A stretch of DNA of 64,000 nucleotides. Source: Clostridium sp. C105KSO13 (lineage in GTDB: Bacteria > Bacillota > Clostridia > Lachnospirales > Lachnospiraceae). Under the pieces are notes generated by a model. It saw only the letters and a list, made by a program, of their open reading frames with translations. It was not told the DNA's origin and made no database searches. How positions within the stretch are numbered: position 1 is the stretch's first letter; every line of letters begins with the position of its first letter. The stretch spans positions 1 to 64,000 of the forward strand of contig NZ_FBWL01000163.1 in NCBI RefSeq assembly GCF_001517425.1, written 5' to 3'. The position numbers were made by a program, and so were the translations under genes. Of this stretch, positions 51,103 through 61,039 are shown one piece after another.

Positions 51103-53115
51103 ATGGCAAAGCGGAATAAAAAGAACAGATTTAAATTTTTAACAAAACGGTTTTCTAAGAAGATGCAACAAAAGCTGGTAATGCTGTTTATGGCAATTAT
51201 ACTGGCTTTTATTGTTCTTATTGGGAGAATTACTTATATTAACGCATCGAAGGGCAGCAGGTATACAAAGATTGTTCTTGACCAGCAGGAGTATGACAGC
51301 CGCGTGATTCCATATAAACGTGGAGACATTGTGGACCGCACCGGTACAAAGATCGCCGCAAGCGAAAGAGTATACAATGTCATACTGGATGTAGTTGCTC
51401 TGAAATCCAATGAGGACTATGAAGAGCCGACGATAAAAGCGTTGGTTGATATCCTCGGGATAAAAGAAGAAGACGTAAGAAAGGTAATCAAAGAAGCCCC
51501 TGACAGCCGGTATCAGATACTGGCAAAAGGAGTTGCCTATGATAAAGCACGGAAATTCAAGGCGATAGAAGAGGACACAGAAAACCATCCGAATGTAAAA
51601 GGAATATGGCTGGAGGATGATTATAAAAGGCACTATCCATACGATACACTTGCAAGTGATGTCATAGGTTTTGTATCCTCAGAAAATCAGGGCGCAATTG
51701 GTATTGAAAGTGCCTACAATGACATATTAACGGGAACAGATGGGCGCGAATATGGCTATTTAGATGATGCTTCTCTGGCAAAGCGCACGGTAAAGCCGGC
51801 AAAGAACGGGAATACTGTGGTATCCACCATTGACGTGACTTTGCAGAGTATTGTGGAGCAGTGTATCAGAGAATTTAACGAGGAACATACCGGGGAGGTG
51901 AGAGAGGGGGAGCCGGGAAGCAAAAATACGGCCGTCATCATTATGAATCCCAACACAGGAGAAATCCTGACGGAAGCCTCTTACCCGAACTTCAATCTGA
52001 ATAATCCAAGGGATTTGTCCGGCATCTATACCAAGGAGCAGTTAGCAGCTATGTCTGATGAGGAAAAGCTGGATGTAATGAACAACTTATGGCGGAATTT
52101 TGCTGTCAGCGATGCCTATGAACCCGGCTCGACGATAAAGCCGTTTACGGTTGCAGCAGGCCTGGAGTCCGGAGCACTGACCGGTAACGAAGAATATGTC
52201 TGCAATGGTTTTCTTCATGTGGGGGACTGGGACATTTCTTGTCATCTCAAGACAGGGCACGGAGTAGAAACCATCGAGCAGTCGGTAGCAAACTCCTGCA
52301 ACGTAGCCCTCATGCAGATGGCCAAAAGTATCGGAGTAGAGGATTTTGTAAAATATCAGCATGTTTTTGGGTTTGGAGAATATACTGGGATTGACTTGCC
52401 CGGTGAAGCTGCCACATCGTCTCTCATATACACAAGTGAAAATATGGGAATTACTGATTTGGCAATCAATTCTTTCGGGCAAGGCTTCAATGTGACAATG
52501 ACACAGATGGCTGCGGCTTTTTCTTCTTTGATAAACGGGGGCAGCTATTACGAACCCCATACAGTAAAGCAGATTCAGGACGCAAGCGGAAGTGTTGTAG
52601 AGACAAAGAATCCGGTGCTTTTAAGAAAGACAGTATCGGCCGAGACATCCACAATGGTGAAACAATACATGAAAGCGGTCATGACATCCGGAACCGGGAA
52701 AAGTGCGCAGGTACCCGGCTATGATATCGGAGCAAAAACGGGAACTGCCGAAAAGCTTCCACGAGATCAGGGCAAATACCTGCTGTCCTTTATCGGATAT
52801 GCTCCTCAGGAAAATCCGGAGGTGGTAGTTTATGTGGTAGTAGACGAGCCTAATGTTGAGAGGCAGGATAACAGTGCTTATGTACTGGGATTATCTCAAA
52901 AAATCATGTCCCAGATTTTCCCATATTTGAATATTACGACTACAGAGAACAGTAACGCTGCTCAGGATGCGGCAGATACGGCTTCTCAGGGAACAGATTA
53001 TGAAGCTTTTGATTCCGAGTATGAGGATACCTATACAAATCAGGATGGTTCTTACATGGATGATAATTACAAACCGGACTTAGCTGACTGGGCTGAAGGA
53101 CAGCCGACTGAATAG
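51103..53115 (+). CDS. Class B penicillin-binding protein, FtsI/PBP2B-like
   Basis: A septal transpeptidase. It has a basic N terminus, one helix (about 20-40), a pedestal domain with RGDIVDRTGTKIA, then the transpeptidase domain. Its triad is Ser343 in STIK, Ser398 in SCN and Lys545 in KTGT. A 60-residue Asp/Thr/Tyr-rich tail follows the domain, and no PASTA repeat is present. It lies 11 bp after ftsL and is followed by a second class B PBP. The FtsI or SpoVD role cannot be assigned by sequence reading alone. Confidence 0.9.
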   Translation: MAKRNKKNRFKFLTKRFSKKMQQKLVMLFMAIILAFIVLIGRITYINASKGSRYTKIVLDQQEYDSRVIPYKRGDIVDRTGTKIAASERVYNVILDVVALKSNEDYEEPTIKALVDILGIKEEDVRKVIKEAPDSRYQILAKGVAYDKARKFKAIEEDTENHPNVKGIWLEDDYKRHYPYDTLASDVIGFVSSENQGAIGIESAYNDILTGTDGREYGYLDDASLAKRTVKPAKNGNTVVSTIDVTLQSIVEQCIREFNEEHTGEVREGEPGSKNTAVIIMNPNTGEILTEASYPNFNLNNPRDLSGIYTKEQLAAMSDEEKLDVMNNLWRNFAVSDAYEPGSTIKPFTVAAGLESGALTGNEEYVCNGFLHVGDWDISCHLKTGHGVETIEQSVANSCNVALMQMAKSIGVEDFVKYQHVFGFGEYTGIDLPGEAATSSLIYTSENMGITDLAINSFGQGFNVTMTQMAAAFSSLINGGSYYEPHTVKQIQDASGSVVETKNPVLLRKTVSAETSTMVKQYMKAVMTSGTGKSAQVPGYDIGAKTGTAEKLPRDQGKYLLSFIGYAPQENPEVVVYVVVDEPNVERQDNSAYVLGLSQKIMSQIFPYLNITTTENSNAAQDAADTASQGTDYEAFDSEYEDTYTNQDGSYMDDNYKPDLADWAEGQPTE

Positions 53116-53126
53116 AGAATACGCAT

Positions 53127-53178
53127 AACCTTACTTAAGATGTAATATGTTATAAAAATATCTTTTGTAAGGTTTTTA
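53127..53178 (+). terminator. Hairpin between the two PBP genes, overlapping a ribosome site
   Basis: Arms AACCTTAC (53127-53134) and GTAAGGTT (53167-53174) pair perfectly, with an inner aagat/atctt pair, followed by TTTATTT. The AAGG in the 3' arm is the only Shine-Dalgarno for ATG 53182. The same bases thus serve as a terminator-like stem and as the ribosome site. Confidence 0.6.
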
Positions 53179-53181
53179 TTT

Positions 53182-54948
53182 ATGAAGAACAAAACATATA
53201 ACAAGAGAAAAGTACTCATTGTCTTTACGTGTGCTTTTGCCATTCTTCTGGCACTGATCGGGCGTCTGGCATATCTCATGATATTTGACGCAGAGTATTA
53301 TCAGAAACAAGCAGAGTCGCTTCATGAGCGGGAACGGGATATTAAGGCGGCAAGGGGCGAAATTGTTGATAGAAATAATACCGTGCTTGCTACTAACAAG
53401 ACAGTCTGCACCATTTCCGTCATACACAACCAGATTGAAGATCCGGAGCTTATTATCCAAACTTTGGTAAAAGAACTGGACATGAATGAAGCAGCAGTCA
53501 GGAAACGTGTGGAGAAGGTTTCTTCTATAGAAAGAATAAAAACAAATGTGGAAAAGGAAACCGGGGACAGAATCCGCAATTACAACCTGGCAGGTGTAAA
53601 AGTGGATGAAGATTTTAAACGTTATTATCCGCACAATGAGCTGGCATCCAAAGTACTGGGATTTACGGGAGGCGATAATCAGGGGATTATCGGCCTTGAG
53701 GTTAAGTATGAGGATTATTTAAAAGGAATTAACGGGAAGATTTTGACGACTACCGATGCAAGAGGAGTGGAACTGGAGGCAAAAGCAGAGGATAGAATTG
53801 AGCCTGTGGCTGGACAGACACTTAAAATCAGTCTGGATTATAATATTCAGTCTTTCTGTGAGCAGGCGGCACTGAAGTCTATGGAGGAAAAGCAGGCGGA
53901 CAGTGTATCCATACTGCTGATGAATCCGCAGAACGGAGAAATTCTGGCAATGGTCAATGTGCCGGAATTTAATTTGAACGAGCCGTATATACTAAATACA
54001 GGGGTGGATGGAGATACATTGACTGATGAACAGCTGCAGGATCAGTTAAACCAGATGTGGCGGAACGGCTGTATAAATGACACCTATGAGCCCGGTTCCA
54101 CCTTTAAGATTATTACTACCTCCGCTTCCCTGGAGGAGGGAGTCGTAAAATTAGATGACACATTTTCCTGTCCCGGATACCGGATTGTAGAGGACCGGAA
54201 GATAAGGTGTCATAAGGTGGGGGGGCATGGCTCTGAAACCTTTGTCCAGGGGATACAGAATTCCTGCAACCCTGTTTTTATTGATATTGGACTTCGGCTT
54301 GGAGCCGACAGGTTTTATGACTACTTTGATCAGTTCGGGCTTTTTGGCCTGACAAATGTAGATTTACCTGGTGAAGCAGGAACAATTATGCACAAGAAAG
54401 AGGATATCGGTCTGGTAGAACTGGCAACGATGTCCTTTGGTCAGTCTTTCCAGATTACCCCGATCCAGATGGCCACAACGGTCAGCTCCCTGATAAATGG
54501 AGGAAAACGGGTGACACCTCATCTGGGAATGGAGGTTCTGGATAGAGAAGGAAATGTAGTGGAAGAACTGAAATATAAAGAAAGAGATGGAATTGTGTCC
54601 GAAGAAACTTCTGCCACTATGCGGATGCTTCTGGAAGGTGTTATATCGGAGGGAACTGGAAAAAATGCTTATATCGAAGGGTATTCAATCGGAGGAAAGA
54701 CGGCTACCTCACAGACACTGCCCAGAAGTGCAAATAAGTATATTTCCTCCTTTATTGGCTTTGCGCCGGCAGAGAACCCGCAGGTGCTGGGAATGATTGC
54801 GATACATAATCCCAAGGGGGTGTATTACGGAGGAACAATAGCTGCGCCTGTGATGAGAAATATTTTTGATAATGTACTCCCCTATCTTGGAATAGAAAAG
54901 GCAGAGATTGTGAATGATGATGAGCAGCAGGAAGCACAACAGGAGTGA
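53182..54948 (+). CDS. Class B penicillin-binding protein, SpoVD/FtsI-like, with KTA in place of KTG
   Basis: A 588-residue transpeptidase with one N-terminal helix (about 10-30), a pedestal domain (RGEIVDRNNTVLATN) and a transpeptidase domain with Ser306 in STFK and a SCN motif. The third motif reads Lys506-Thr-Ala-Thr instead of the usual Lys-Thr-Gly-Thr/Ser. No PASTA domain follows; the end is Glu/Gln-rich. It follows a paralogue by 66 bp. One of the pair probably serves division and the other sporulation or elongation. Changes at the KTG Gly can lower beta-lactam binding in other PBPs; here the effect is unknown. Confidence 0.88.
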   Translation: MKNKTYNKRKVLIVFTCAFAILLALIGRLAYLMIFDAEYYQKQAESLHERERDIKAARGEIVDRNNTVLATNKTVCTISVIHNQIEDPELIIQTLVKELDMNEAAVRKRVEKVSSIERIKTNVEKETGDRIRNYNLAGVKVDEDFKRYYPHNELASKVLGFTGGDNQGIIGLEVKYEDYLKGINGKILTTTDARGVELEAKAEDRIEPVAGQTLKISLDYNIQSFCEQAALKSMEEKQADSVSILLMNPQNGEILAMVNVPEFNLNEPYILNTGVDGDTLTDEQLQDQLNQMWRNGCINDTYEPGSTFKIITTSASLEEGVVKLDDTFSCPGYRIVEDRKIRCHKVGGHGSETFVQGIQNSCNPVFIDIGLRLGADRFYDYFDQFGLFGLTNVDLPGEAGTIMHKKEDIGLVELATMSFGQSFQITPIQMATTVSSLINGGKRVTPHLGMEVLDREGNVVEELKYKERDGIVSEETSATMRMLLEGVISEGTGKNAYIEGYSIGGKTATSQTLPRSANKYISSFIGFAPAENPQVLGMIAIHNPKGVYYGGTIAAPVMRNIFDNVLPYLGIEKAEIVNDDEQQEAQQE

Positions 54949-55073
54949 GATTTTGTTAAAATCAGAACTACAAATGTGTATGAAGATATGATATACTAAA
55001 TGAAGTGTCCGCCGGAAAATAAAGGTACGGCTGATATGTGTTCGTTTAACAAAAGAGATGAAGAGGTGTATGT

Positions 55074-56030
55074 ATGAGTTATCATGTAGTGATTCCGGTG
55101 CTGATTTCATTTGCGTTGAGCTTATTGATGGGACCGGTCGTAATACCGTTTCTCAGAAAGTTGAAGATGGGACAGACGGAGAGGACAGATGGGGTGCAGT
55201 CCCATTTGAAAAAGACAGGAACGCCTACAATGGGAGGTGTAATCATCCTGGGAAGTGTGGTAATCACCTCTCTGCTTTATGTAAAAAGCTATCCGAATAT
55301 CATTCCCGTTTTATTCCTTACAATCGGCTTTGGACTGATTGGGTTTCTGGATGATTATCTGAAGGTTGTGATGAAGCGCTCGGACGGTCTTTATCCGAAG
55401 CAGAAGATGGCACTGCAGCTTGTTGTGACGGCTGTTTTCGCCTATTATATTATACAAGTATCACGCATTCCGCTGACTCTTTTAGTCCCTTTTTCCGGCG
55501 GGAAATACTGGGATATCGGCTGGCTGGCAGTTCCGCTTTTATTTGTTGCTGTCATCGGGACTGTAAACGGTACTAATTTTACCGATGGTCTGGATGGCCT
55601 GGCTTCCAGTGTGACGGTATTGGTGGCGACATTTTTTACAGTGGTTGCCATAGGGACCAGAAGTGGGATAGAGCCAATCACCTGTGCGGTCGTTGGTGCC
55701 CTGCTTGGATTCCTTTTATTTAATGTGTATCCGGCCAGTGTTTTCATGGGAGACACAGGATCACTGGCTCTGGGAGGTTTTGTAGCCGGAACGGCGTATA
55801 TGCTGCAGATGCCGCTGTTTATCATTATTGTAGGTATGATTTATCTGGTGGAAGTTGCTTCCGTTATCATACAGGTTACTTATTTTAAGAAGACAGGCGG
55901 GAAGCGTTTCTTTAAAATGGCACCCATTCATCATCATTTTGAATTAAGCGGGTGGTCTGAGACGAAGGTTGTTGCGGTGTTTTCCGTTACAACAGCGATT
56001 CTCTGCCTGATTGCGCTGATGGGGGTGTAA
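55074..56030 (+). CDS. mraY: Phospho-MurNAc-pentapeptide transferase
   Basis: Transfers phospho-MurNAc-pentapeptide to undecaprenyl phosphate to form lipid I. A ten-helix membrane protein with GTPTMGG, the FLDDYLKV Asp pair, NFTDGLDGLA, and the C-terminal MAPIHHHFELSGWSE His-rich loop. The 318-residue length is normal. A GAAGAGGTG site precedes the ATG. murD follows 4 bp downstream. Confidence 0.95.
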   Translation: MSYHVVIPVLISFALSLLMGPVVIPFLRKLKMGQTERTDGVQSHLKKTGTPTMGGVIILGSVVITSLLYVKSYPNIIPVLFLTIGFGLIGFLDDYLKVVMKRSDGLYPKQKMALQLVVTAVFAYYIIQVSRIPLTLLVPFSGGKYWDIGWLAVPLLFVAVIGTVNGTNFTDGLDGLASSVTVLVATFFTVVAIGTRSGIEPITCAVVGALLGFLLFNVYPASVFMGDTGSLALGGFVAGTAYMLQMPLFIIIVGMIYLVEVASVIIQVTYFKKTGGKRFFKMAPIHHHFELSGWSETKVVAVFSVTTAILCLIALMGV

Positions 56031-56034
56031 AAGA

Positions 56035-57399
56035 ATGGATTTAAGAGAAAAAAAGGTACTGGTGTTCGGCTCCGGTATCAGCGGGGTGTCCGCCGGCCGT
56101 CTGCTGCTTCACCAGGGAGCGGAGGTAATTCTATATGACGGGAATACTTCGCTGGATACACAGAAGATAAAGGATGAAATCCTGGAGGGAAGAAAAGGAA
56201 GTTTACAGGTGATATTGGGTAATCTGCCGGCAGAAATAGTGGACAGCCTGGATCTGACAATCATGAGCCCCGGTGTACCATTGGATATTCCTGCTGTAAA
56301 CCTGATAAGGGATAAAGGCGTACCCATCTGGGGGGAGACGGAACTTGCCTATGTTCAGGGAAAAGGTGACATACTTGCAATTACCGGTACCAATGGAAAG
56401 ACAACAACTACGACACTGCTGGGCGAGATTATGAAGAACTATAAAGACAGTGTCTTTGTGGTGGGGAATATTGGAAACCCGTACACCGATGTTGTTCCCA
56501 AGACAAAAGAAAATTCAGTGATTGTTGCGGAAATGAGCAGTTTCCAGTTGGAAAGCATACATACCTTCCGGCCCAGGGTGAGCGCTATTTTGAATATCAC
56601 TCCGGACCATTTGAACCGGCATCATACTATGGAAGCCTATATAGCGGCAAAACAGAATATAGCCAGAAATCAGACCGCCGAAGATGTCTGTGTTTTGAAC
56701 TACGAGGACGAGGTGACAAGAAAATTTGGAGAAAAAGTCGGTGCCCAGGTTCTATATTTTAGCAGCCGGCGTAAAATAGAAAAGGGAATTTATCTGGATG
56801 ACGGCAATATTATCTGCAATATTACAGGTGTGCCGGAAGTAGTCTGCCATGTAGACGAACTGAAAATCCTTGGAACACATAACCATGAGAATGTAATGGC
56901 GGCAGCTGTGATGGCGGCAGCTTATCAGGTTCCCATGGAAATTATAACAAAGACATTGAAAGAATTTCAGGGCGTAAAGCACCGGATTGAGTTTGTAGCC
57001 GAGAAAAACGGAGTGGCATATTATAATGACTCCAAGGGTACCAACCCGGATGCGGCTATCAGGGGAATTCAGGCAATGAACCGTCCCACTCTGCTCATCG
57101 GAGGCGGATATGACAAGGAGTCTTCTTACGAAGAATGGATTCGGGCATTTGACGGTAAAGTAAAAAAACTGGTGCTTTTGGGCGCCACAAGGGAAAAGAT
57201 TGACGAAACAGCCAGAAAGCTGGGCTTTACAGATACTGTTCTTGTAGATACATTTGAAGAGGCGGTAGAAACCTGTGTGAAATATGCAGTGCCGGGTGAC
57301 GCTGTACTCTTGTCCCCTGCCTGTGCAAGCTGGGGAATGTTCCGGAACTATGAAGAACGCGGAGATAAATTCAAAGATTTGGTGTTACAGTTAAGCTAG
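56035..57399 (+). CDS. murD: UDP-MurNAc-L-alanine:D-glutamate ligase
   Basis: Adds D-Glu to UDP-MurNAc-L-Ala in the cytoplasm. It has the N-terminal FGSGISGVSAG Rossmann loop, the P-loop ITGTNGKTTTTT (about residue 117), SSFQLESI, the TPDHLNRH segment with the ATP-site His, and a C-terminal domain with YYNDSKGTNPDA and SPACASWGMF. The length of 454 residues is usual. It is separated from mraY by 4 bp and followed after 68 bp by the SEDS gene. Confidence 0.95.
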   Translation: MDLREKKVLVFGSGISGVSAGRLLLHQGAEVILYDGNTSLDTQKIKDEILEGRKGSLQVILGNLPAEIVDSLDLTIMSPGVPLDIPAVNLIRDKGVPIWGETELAYVQGKGDILAITGTNGKTTTTTLLGEIMKNYKDSVFVVGNIGNPYTDVVPKTKENSVIVAEMSSFQLESIHTFRPRVSAILNITPDHLNRHHTMEAYIAAKQNIARNQTAEDVCVLNYEDEVTRKFGEKVGAQVLYFSSRRKIEKGIYLDDGNIICNITGVPEVVCHVDELKILGTHNHENVMAAAVMAAAYQVPMEIITKTLKEFQGVKHRIEFVAEKNGVAYYNDSKGTNPDAAIRGIQAMNRPTLLIGGGYDKESSYEEWIRAFDGKVKKLVLLGATREKIDETARKLGFTDTVLVDTFEEAVETCVKYAVPGDAVLLSPACASWGMFRNYEERGDKFKDLVLQLS

Positions 57400-57467
57400 G
57401 ACGGTACCCTTGGGGTGGAATCGAGCTGCCTGGCTGTAAAACGTTAAGTATAAGGAGTGAATTTATA

Positions 57468-58553
57468 TTGGAGCGTCCGGCTAAAAAGAGGCGGTATGAT
57501 TACACACTGCTGATCGTTGTGTTACTTCTGGTAAGTATAGGGCTGGTTCTCTTGTACAGTACCAGCTCCTATAATGGACGGGTAAAATTCCATGATTCTT
57601 ATTACTATCTGAAAAAGCAGGGATTCGCAACAGCACTGGGGATTACCGGAATGCTGCTTGTTGCAAAAATTGATTATCACAAATGGGTGCCGCTGGCAAA
57701 CTTAGGTTACCTGACCGCTATCTTGTTGTCGGTCGCAGTCATATTTGTAGGAGACGAGTACAATGGGTCCAAAAGATGGTTGTCTTTGGGGCCTGTTTCT
57801 TTTCAGCCCTCAGAGTTTTCCAAGGTGGCAGTCATACTTTTTCTCGCATGTCTGATCACGAAAAACGTAAAGCAAATGAGCAAAATAAGAACGCTTGTAA
57901 AAATGCTTGTTCCTGTACTGCCTATCGTTGGTCTGGTCGGAGCCAGCAACTTGAGTACCGCTATTATTATTATGGGTATTGCGGTAGTCCTGATCTTTGT
58001 GGCAAGTCCTAAGTATGCCCAGTTTATCTGGATGGGGGCTGCAGGAGTAGGATTCATGGGGATTTTTCTGGCGCTGGAAAGCTATCGCATGGAAAGGCTG
58101 GCCATCTGGCGCAACCCGGAAATGTACGAAAAGGGGTATCAGACACTGCAGGGACTTTATGCCATCGGCTCCGGCGGCCTCTTTGGAAGAGGGCTGGGGG
58201 AAAGCATGCAGAAGCTGGGATTTTTGCCGGAGGCACAAAATGATATGATATTTTCTATCATTTGTGAAGAACTGGGCCTGGTGGGAGCAAGTCTTCTTAT
58301 TCTGTTGTTTTTGATTTTGATCTGGCGTTTTTTTGTTATTGCGACTCATGCAAAAGATCTGCTGGGAGCCCTCATAGCGACCGGAGCACTGGCTCACATG
58401 ATGATTCAGGTGATCCTAAATATTGCAGTTGTGACAAATTCGATTCCTAATACAGGAATCACACTGCCCTTCATAAGCTACGGAGGAACTTCGGTTATGT
58501 TTCTTCTTCTGGAAATGGGGCTTGTACTAAGTGTGTCAAATCTGATAGAATAA
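57468..58553 (+). CDS. ftsW: SEDS-family polymerase FtsW/SpoVE
   Basis: A 361-residue, ten-helix glycan polymerase with LLYSTSSYNG, GSKRWLSLG, FQPSEFSKVAVIL, GLYAIGSGGLFGRGLGES, EAQNDMIFSIICEELG (catalytic Asp) and FISYGGTS. TTG 57468 is the start, 8 bases after AAGGAGTGA. It is a paralogue of the SEDS protein at 46408. In the dcw cluster it is the natural partner of one or both class B PBPs. Division (FtsW) and spore cortex (SpoVE) roles cannot be told apart here. ftsQ follows directly; murG is not between them. Confidence 0.9.
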   Translation: MERPAKKRRYDYTLLIVVLLLVSIGLVLLYSTSSYNGRVKFHDSYYYLKKQGFATALGITGMLLVAKIDYHKWVPLANLGYLTAILLSVAVIFVGDEYNGSKRWLSLGPVSFQPSEFSKVAVILFLACLITKNVKQMSKIRTLVKMLVPVLPIVGLVGASNLSTAIIIMGIAVVLIFVASPKYAQFIWMGAAGVGFMGIFLALESYRMERLAIWRNPEMYEKGYQTLQGLYAIGSGGLFGRGLGESMQKLGFLPEAQNDMIFSIICEELGLVGASLLILLFLILIWRFFVIATHAKDLLGALIATGALAHMMIQVILNIAVVTNSIPNTGITLPFISYGGTSVMFLLLEMGLVLSVSNLIE

Positions 58554-58576
58554 CAGTGTCAATTGGAGGACTTTAG

Positions 58577-59338
58577 ATGAAACAGAGAGAAAAAAAACAC
58601 AAAAAGAAAAAACGCCAGGGAGTAATTCTTGGGCTTTTGATTTTTATACTCGGAATTCTGATTGTCCTATTTTCTTTCATGCTCCTTTTCCATACACAGA
58701 GGATAGAAGTAAAAGGTAATAAATATAGTAAGGAAGAGGATGTCATAGAATGGCTGAAGAAAGACAAATATACAGCAAATACTGTGTATATCTGGGGGAG
58801 ATATAATTTTACACATCCCAATCAGCTGCCGGCGGTGGAATCCTCCAGGATTACACTGAAGAGACCCTGGACGGTACAGGTCACTGTGAAAGAAAAGGAA
58901 GTATCCGGTTACATAGAATACAAGGACGGATATCTGTGCTTTGACAAAAAGGGAACGGCGATGCTCACGACAACCGATAAGCCGGACGGGGCCGCCAATC
59001 TGGAGGGCCTGGATGTGAACACATCAAAGGTTAAGATTGGAGAAGTGCTCCCTGTCTCAGACAAGGATATATTTGAGAGAATTATGGAATTGTCAAAGCT
59101 TTTTAAGAAATATAAGTTGACCCCGGATAGAATCGTCTGCTCAAAAGGCAATCCGGTATTTTATTTTGGAAACGTGAAAGTTCTCGTGGGGAAGACCAAT
59201 TATGAAGACCGGGTTGCCCAGCTTCCTCCTATATTAGAAAAACTGGCCGGGCAGTATCCGGATACGACCGGGACGCTGCACCTTGAAAACTATGATGCTT
59301 CAGACAAAGTGATACGATTTGTACCTGATAAAAAGTGA
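58577..59338 (+). CDS. ftsQ: FtsQ/DivIB division protein
   Basis: A 253-residue bitopic protein with an extremely basic N terminus (about 14 Lys/Arg in the first 18 residues), one helix (about 16-38), then a POTRA domain (RIEVKGNKYSKEEDVIEWL) and a beta domain with VKEKEVSGYIEYKDGYLCFD. It acts with FtsL and DivIC in divisome assembly. The GGAGGACTTTAG site precedes the ATG. Confidence 0.88.
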   Translation: MKQREKKHKKKKRQGVILGLLIFILGILIVLFSFMLLFHTQRIEVKGNKYSKEEDVIEWLKKDKYTANTVYIWGRYNFTHPNQLPAVESSRITLKRPWTVQVTVKEKEVSGYIEYKDGYLCFDKKGTAMLTTTDKPDGAANLEGLDVNTSKVKIGEVLPVSDKDIFERIMELSKLFKKYKLTPDRIVCSKGNPVFYFGNVKVLVGKTNYEDRVAQLPPILEKLAGQYPDTTGTLHLENYDASDKVIRFVPDKK

Positions 59339-59357
59339 GGAAATAAGCAAAAATCTA

Positions 59358-59386
59358 TTGATTATTTGCATGAAAGACTATATTAT
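59358..59386 (+). promoter_or_regulatory. Possible SigA-type promoter of ftsZ
   Basis: TTGATT (59358-59363), 17-bp spacer, TATTAT (59381-59386). The 127-bp gap also has a palindrome (attgaat/attcaat, about 59393-59412) between promoter and ribosome site. Confidence 0.5.
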
Positions 59387-59465
59387 ATACTTATTGAATT
59401 ATATCATTCAATCAAAAAGGGAAGTATAAATTTAGGTTAATAAGACAATAAAGGAGGAAATACTC

Positions 59466-60683
59466 TTGTTAGAAATTAAAACAAACGAATCAGAAGCGGC
59501 TGCAAAAATCATTGTTATCGGAGTCGGCGGCGGCGGTAATAACGCAGTAAACCGTATGATTGATGAGCAGATTGCAGGCGTGGAATTTATTGCGATTAAT
59601 ACAGACAAGCAGGCACTTCAGTTATGTAAGGCACCGACCCTGATGCAGATAGGTGAGAAACTTACGAAAGGGCTTGGAGCCGGTGCACAGCCGGATGTGG
59701 GGGAGAAAGCTGCGGAGGAAAGTGCAGAAGAGATATCTTCCGCTGTGAAAGGTTCAGACATGGTATTTGTAACCTGCGGCATGGGAGGCGGAACAGGAAC
59801 AGGAGCCACCCCAGTCGTGGCACGTATAGCAAAAGAGCAGGGTGCATTGACAGTAGGGGTTGTCACAAAACCTTTCCGTTTTGAGTCAAGGACCCGTATG
59901 GCCAATGCCCAGGCAGGTATAGATAAACTGAAAGAAAACGTAGATACACTGATCGTCATTCCGAATGACAAGCTGTTGGAGGTAGTTGACAGAAGGACAA
60001 CCATGCCGGAGGCTTTGAAGAAGGCGGATGAGGTTCTTCAGCAAGGTATTCAGGGTATTACCGACCTGATTAATGTGCCGTCTCTGATCAATCTGGACTT
60101 CGCAGATATCCAGACTGTTATGAAGGACAAGGGTATTGCACATATAGGTATCGGTTCAGGCCGCGGTGATGATAAGGCTTTAGAAGCAGTAAAGCAGGCT
60201 GTTGCCAGTCCGCTGCTTGAGACAACTATTCAGGGAGCTTCCCATGTTATCATCAATATTTCCGGTGATATCACTTTAATGGATGCATCCGATGCAGCCG
60301 AATATGTTCAGGATCTCGCCGGTGAGAATGCGAATATCATTTTCGGTGCCATGTACGATGATTCCAGATCCGATGAGGCTACCATCACCGTTATTGCCAC
60401 CGGTTTACATAACGTTGGCGGAAGTTCATCCAAGCTTAAAGCAAGGCTCGAAGGCCAGCAGAAGGCAGGTTCCATCCTTCCCTCCGGAGAGAGAATCAGC
60501 AGAGTTCCCACAGATGGAGAGCGCAGGATTCCGTCTGCAATAAGACAGCAGGGAACAGGCGCATCGTCTGCAAGCCGGACAAACACAGGGAACAGTCCAA
60601 TGCCAACCCTGGAACAGCCAAGAACACATTCCGGAAAGGTCAAAGAACAACAAATAAAGATTCCGGATTTCTTTAAAAAATAA
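59466..60683 (+). CDS. ftsZ: Cell division protein FtsZ
   Basis: A tubulin-like GTPase forming the division ring. It shows [13 protein letters not shown], the GTP loop GGGTGTG (residues 107-113), [29 protein letters not shown] with the T7-loop, and the conserved C-terminal peptide IKIPDFFKK that binds membrane tethers. TTG 59466 is the start, after AAAGGAGG. ftsA is not adjacent; another tether such as SepF would be needed from elsewhere. The stop codon runs directly into repeat copy C. Confidence 0.96.
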   Translation: MLEIKTNESEAAAKIIVIGVGGGGNNAVNRMIDEQIAGVEFIAINTDKQALQLCKAPTLMQIGEKLTKGLGAGAQPDVGEKAAEESAEEISSAVKGSDMVFVTCGMGGGTGTGATPVVARIAKEQGALTVGVVTKPFRFESRTRMANAQAGIDKLKENVDTLIVIPNDKLLEVVDRRTTMPEALKKADEVLQQGIQGITDLINVPSLINLDFADIQTVMKDKGIAHIGIGSGRGDDKALEAVKQAVASPLLETTIQGASHVIINISGDITLMDASDAAEYVQDLAGENANIIFGAMYDDSRSDEATITVIATGLHNVGGSSSKLKARLEGQQKAGSILPSGERISRVPTDGERRIPSAIRQQGTGASSASRTNTGNSPMPTLEQPRTHSGKVKEQQIKIPDFFKK

Positions 60684-60900
60684 AGGGGGTCAGTCCCTTT
60701 TGAACTCCGTTTTCAGAATTGTTTTACAATTCAAAGGAGCTGTCGCTGCATGCTGATATGCTCCCTTCTAGGTAGACAAGTGAAAGAACAAAAACTTGTC
60801 ATTTAGGAGGGAGCATATTTTATGTCTAAAAAGAAGAAAATTATTTGAATAATTGTAAAACAATTCTGAAAACGGGACGCAAAAGGGACTGACCCCTTTT
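60682..60900. repeat. Inverted-repeat element, copy C (ftsZ-spoIIGA), nested hairpins
   Basis: Outer arms of about 49 bp (60682-60731 and 60851-60900) are complementary except for a few bases. Inside them, a second inverted repeat (about 60755-60780 with 60794-60818, atatgctccct and its complement) forms a smaller hairpin. The inner 3' arm holds AGGAGGG, followed by ATG 60822 and a frame of eight codons (MSKKKKII) ending at 60848. The left arm starts on the ftsZ stop. It should block transcription from ftsZ into spoIIGA. Confidence 0.8.
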
Positions 60901-61039
60901 GCCTCCTTTTTGTCCCCTTTTTTGTCGAAATAATCCTCTTTCCTTCTGTCATCTTCTGACAAATTTTCAAAACATATCCCTTTATAATTAATCTTGCTTG
61001 CTTGAGTGTCATTAGTACCAACGAGAAAGAGGGTGGAAT

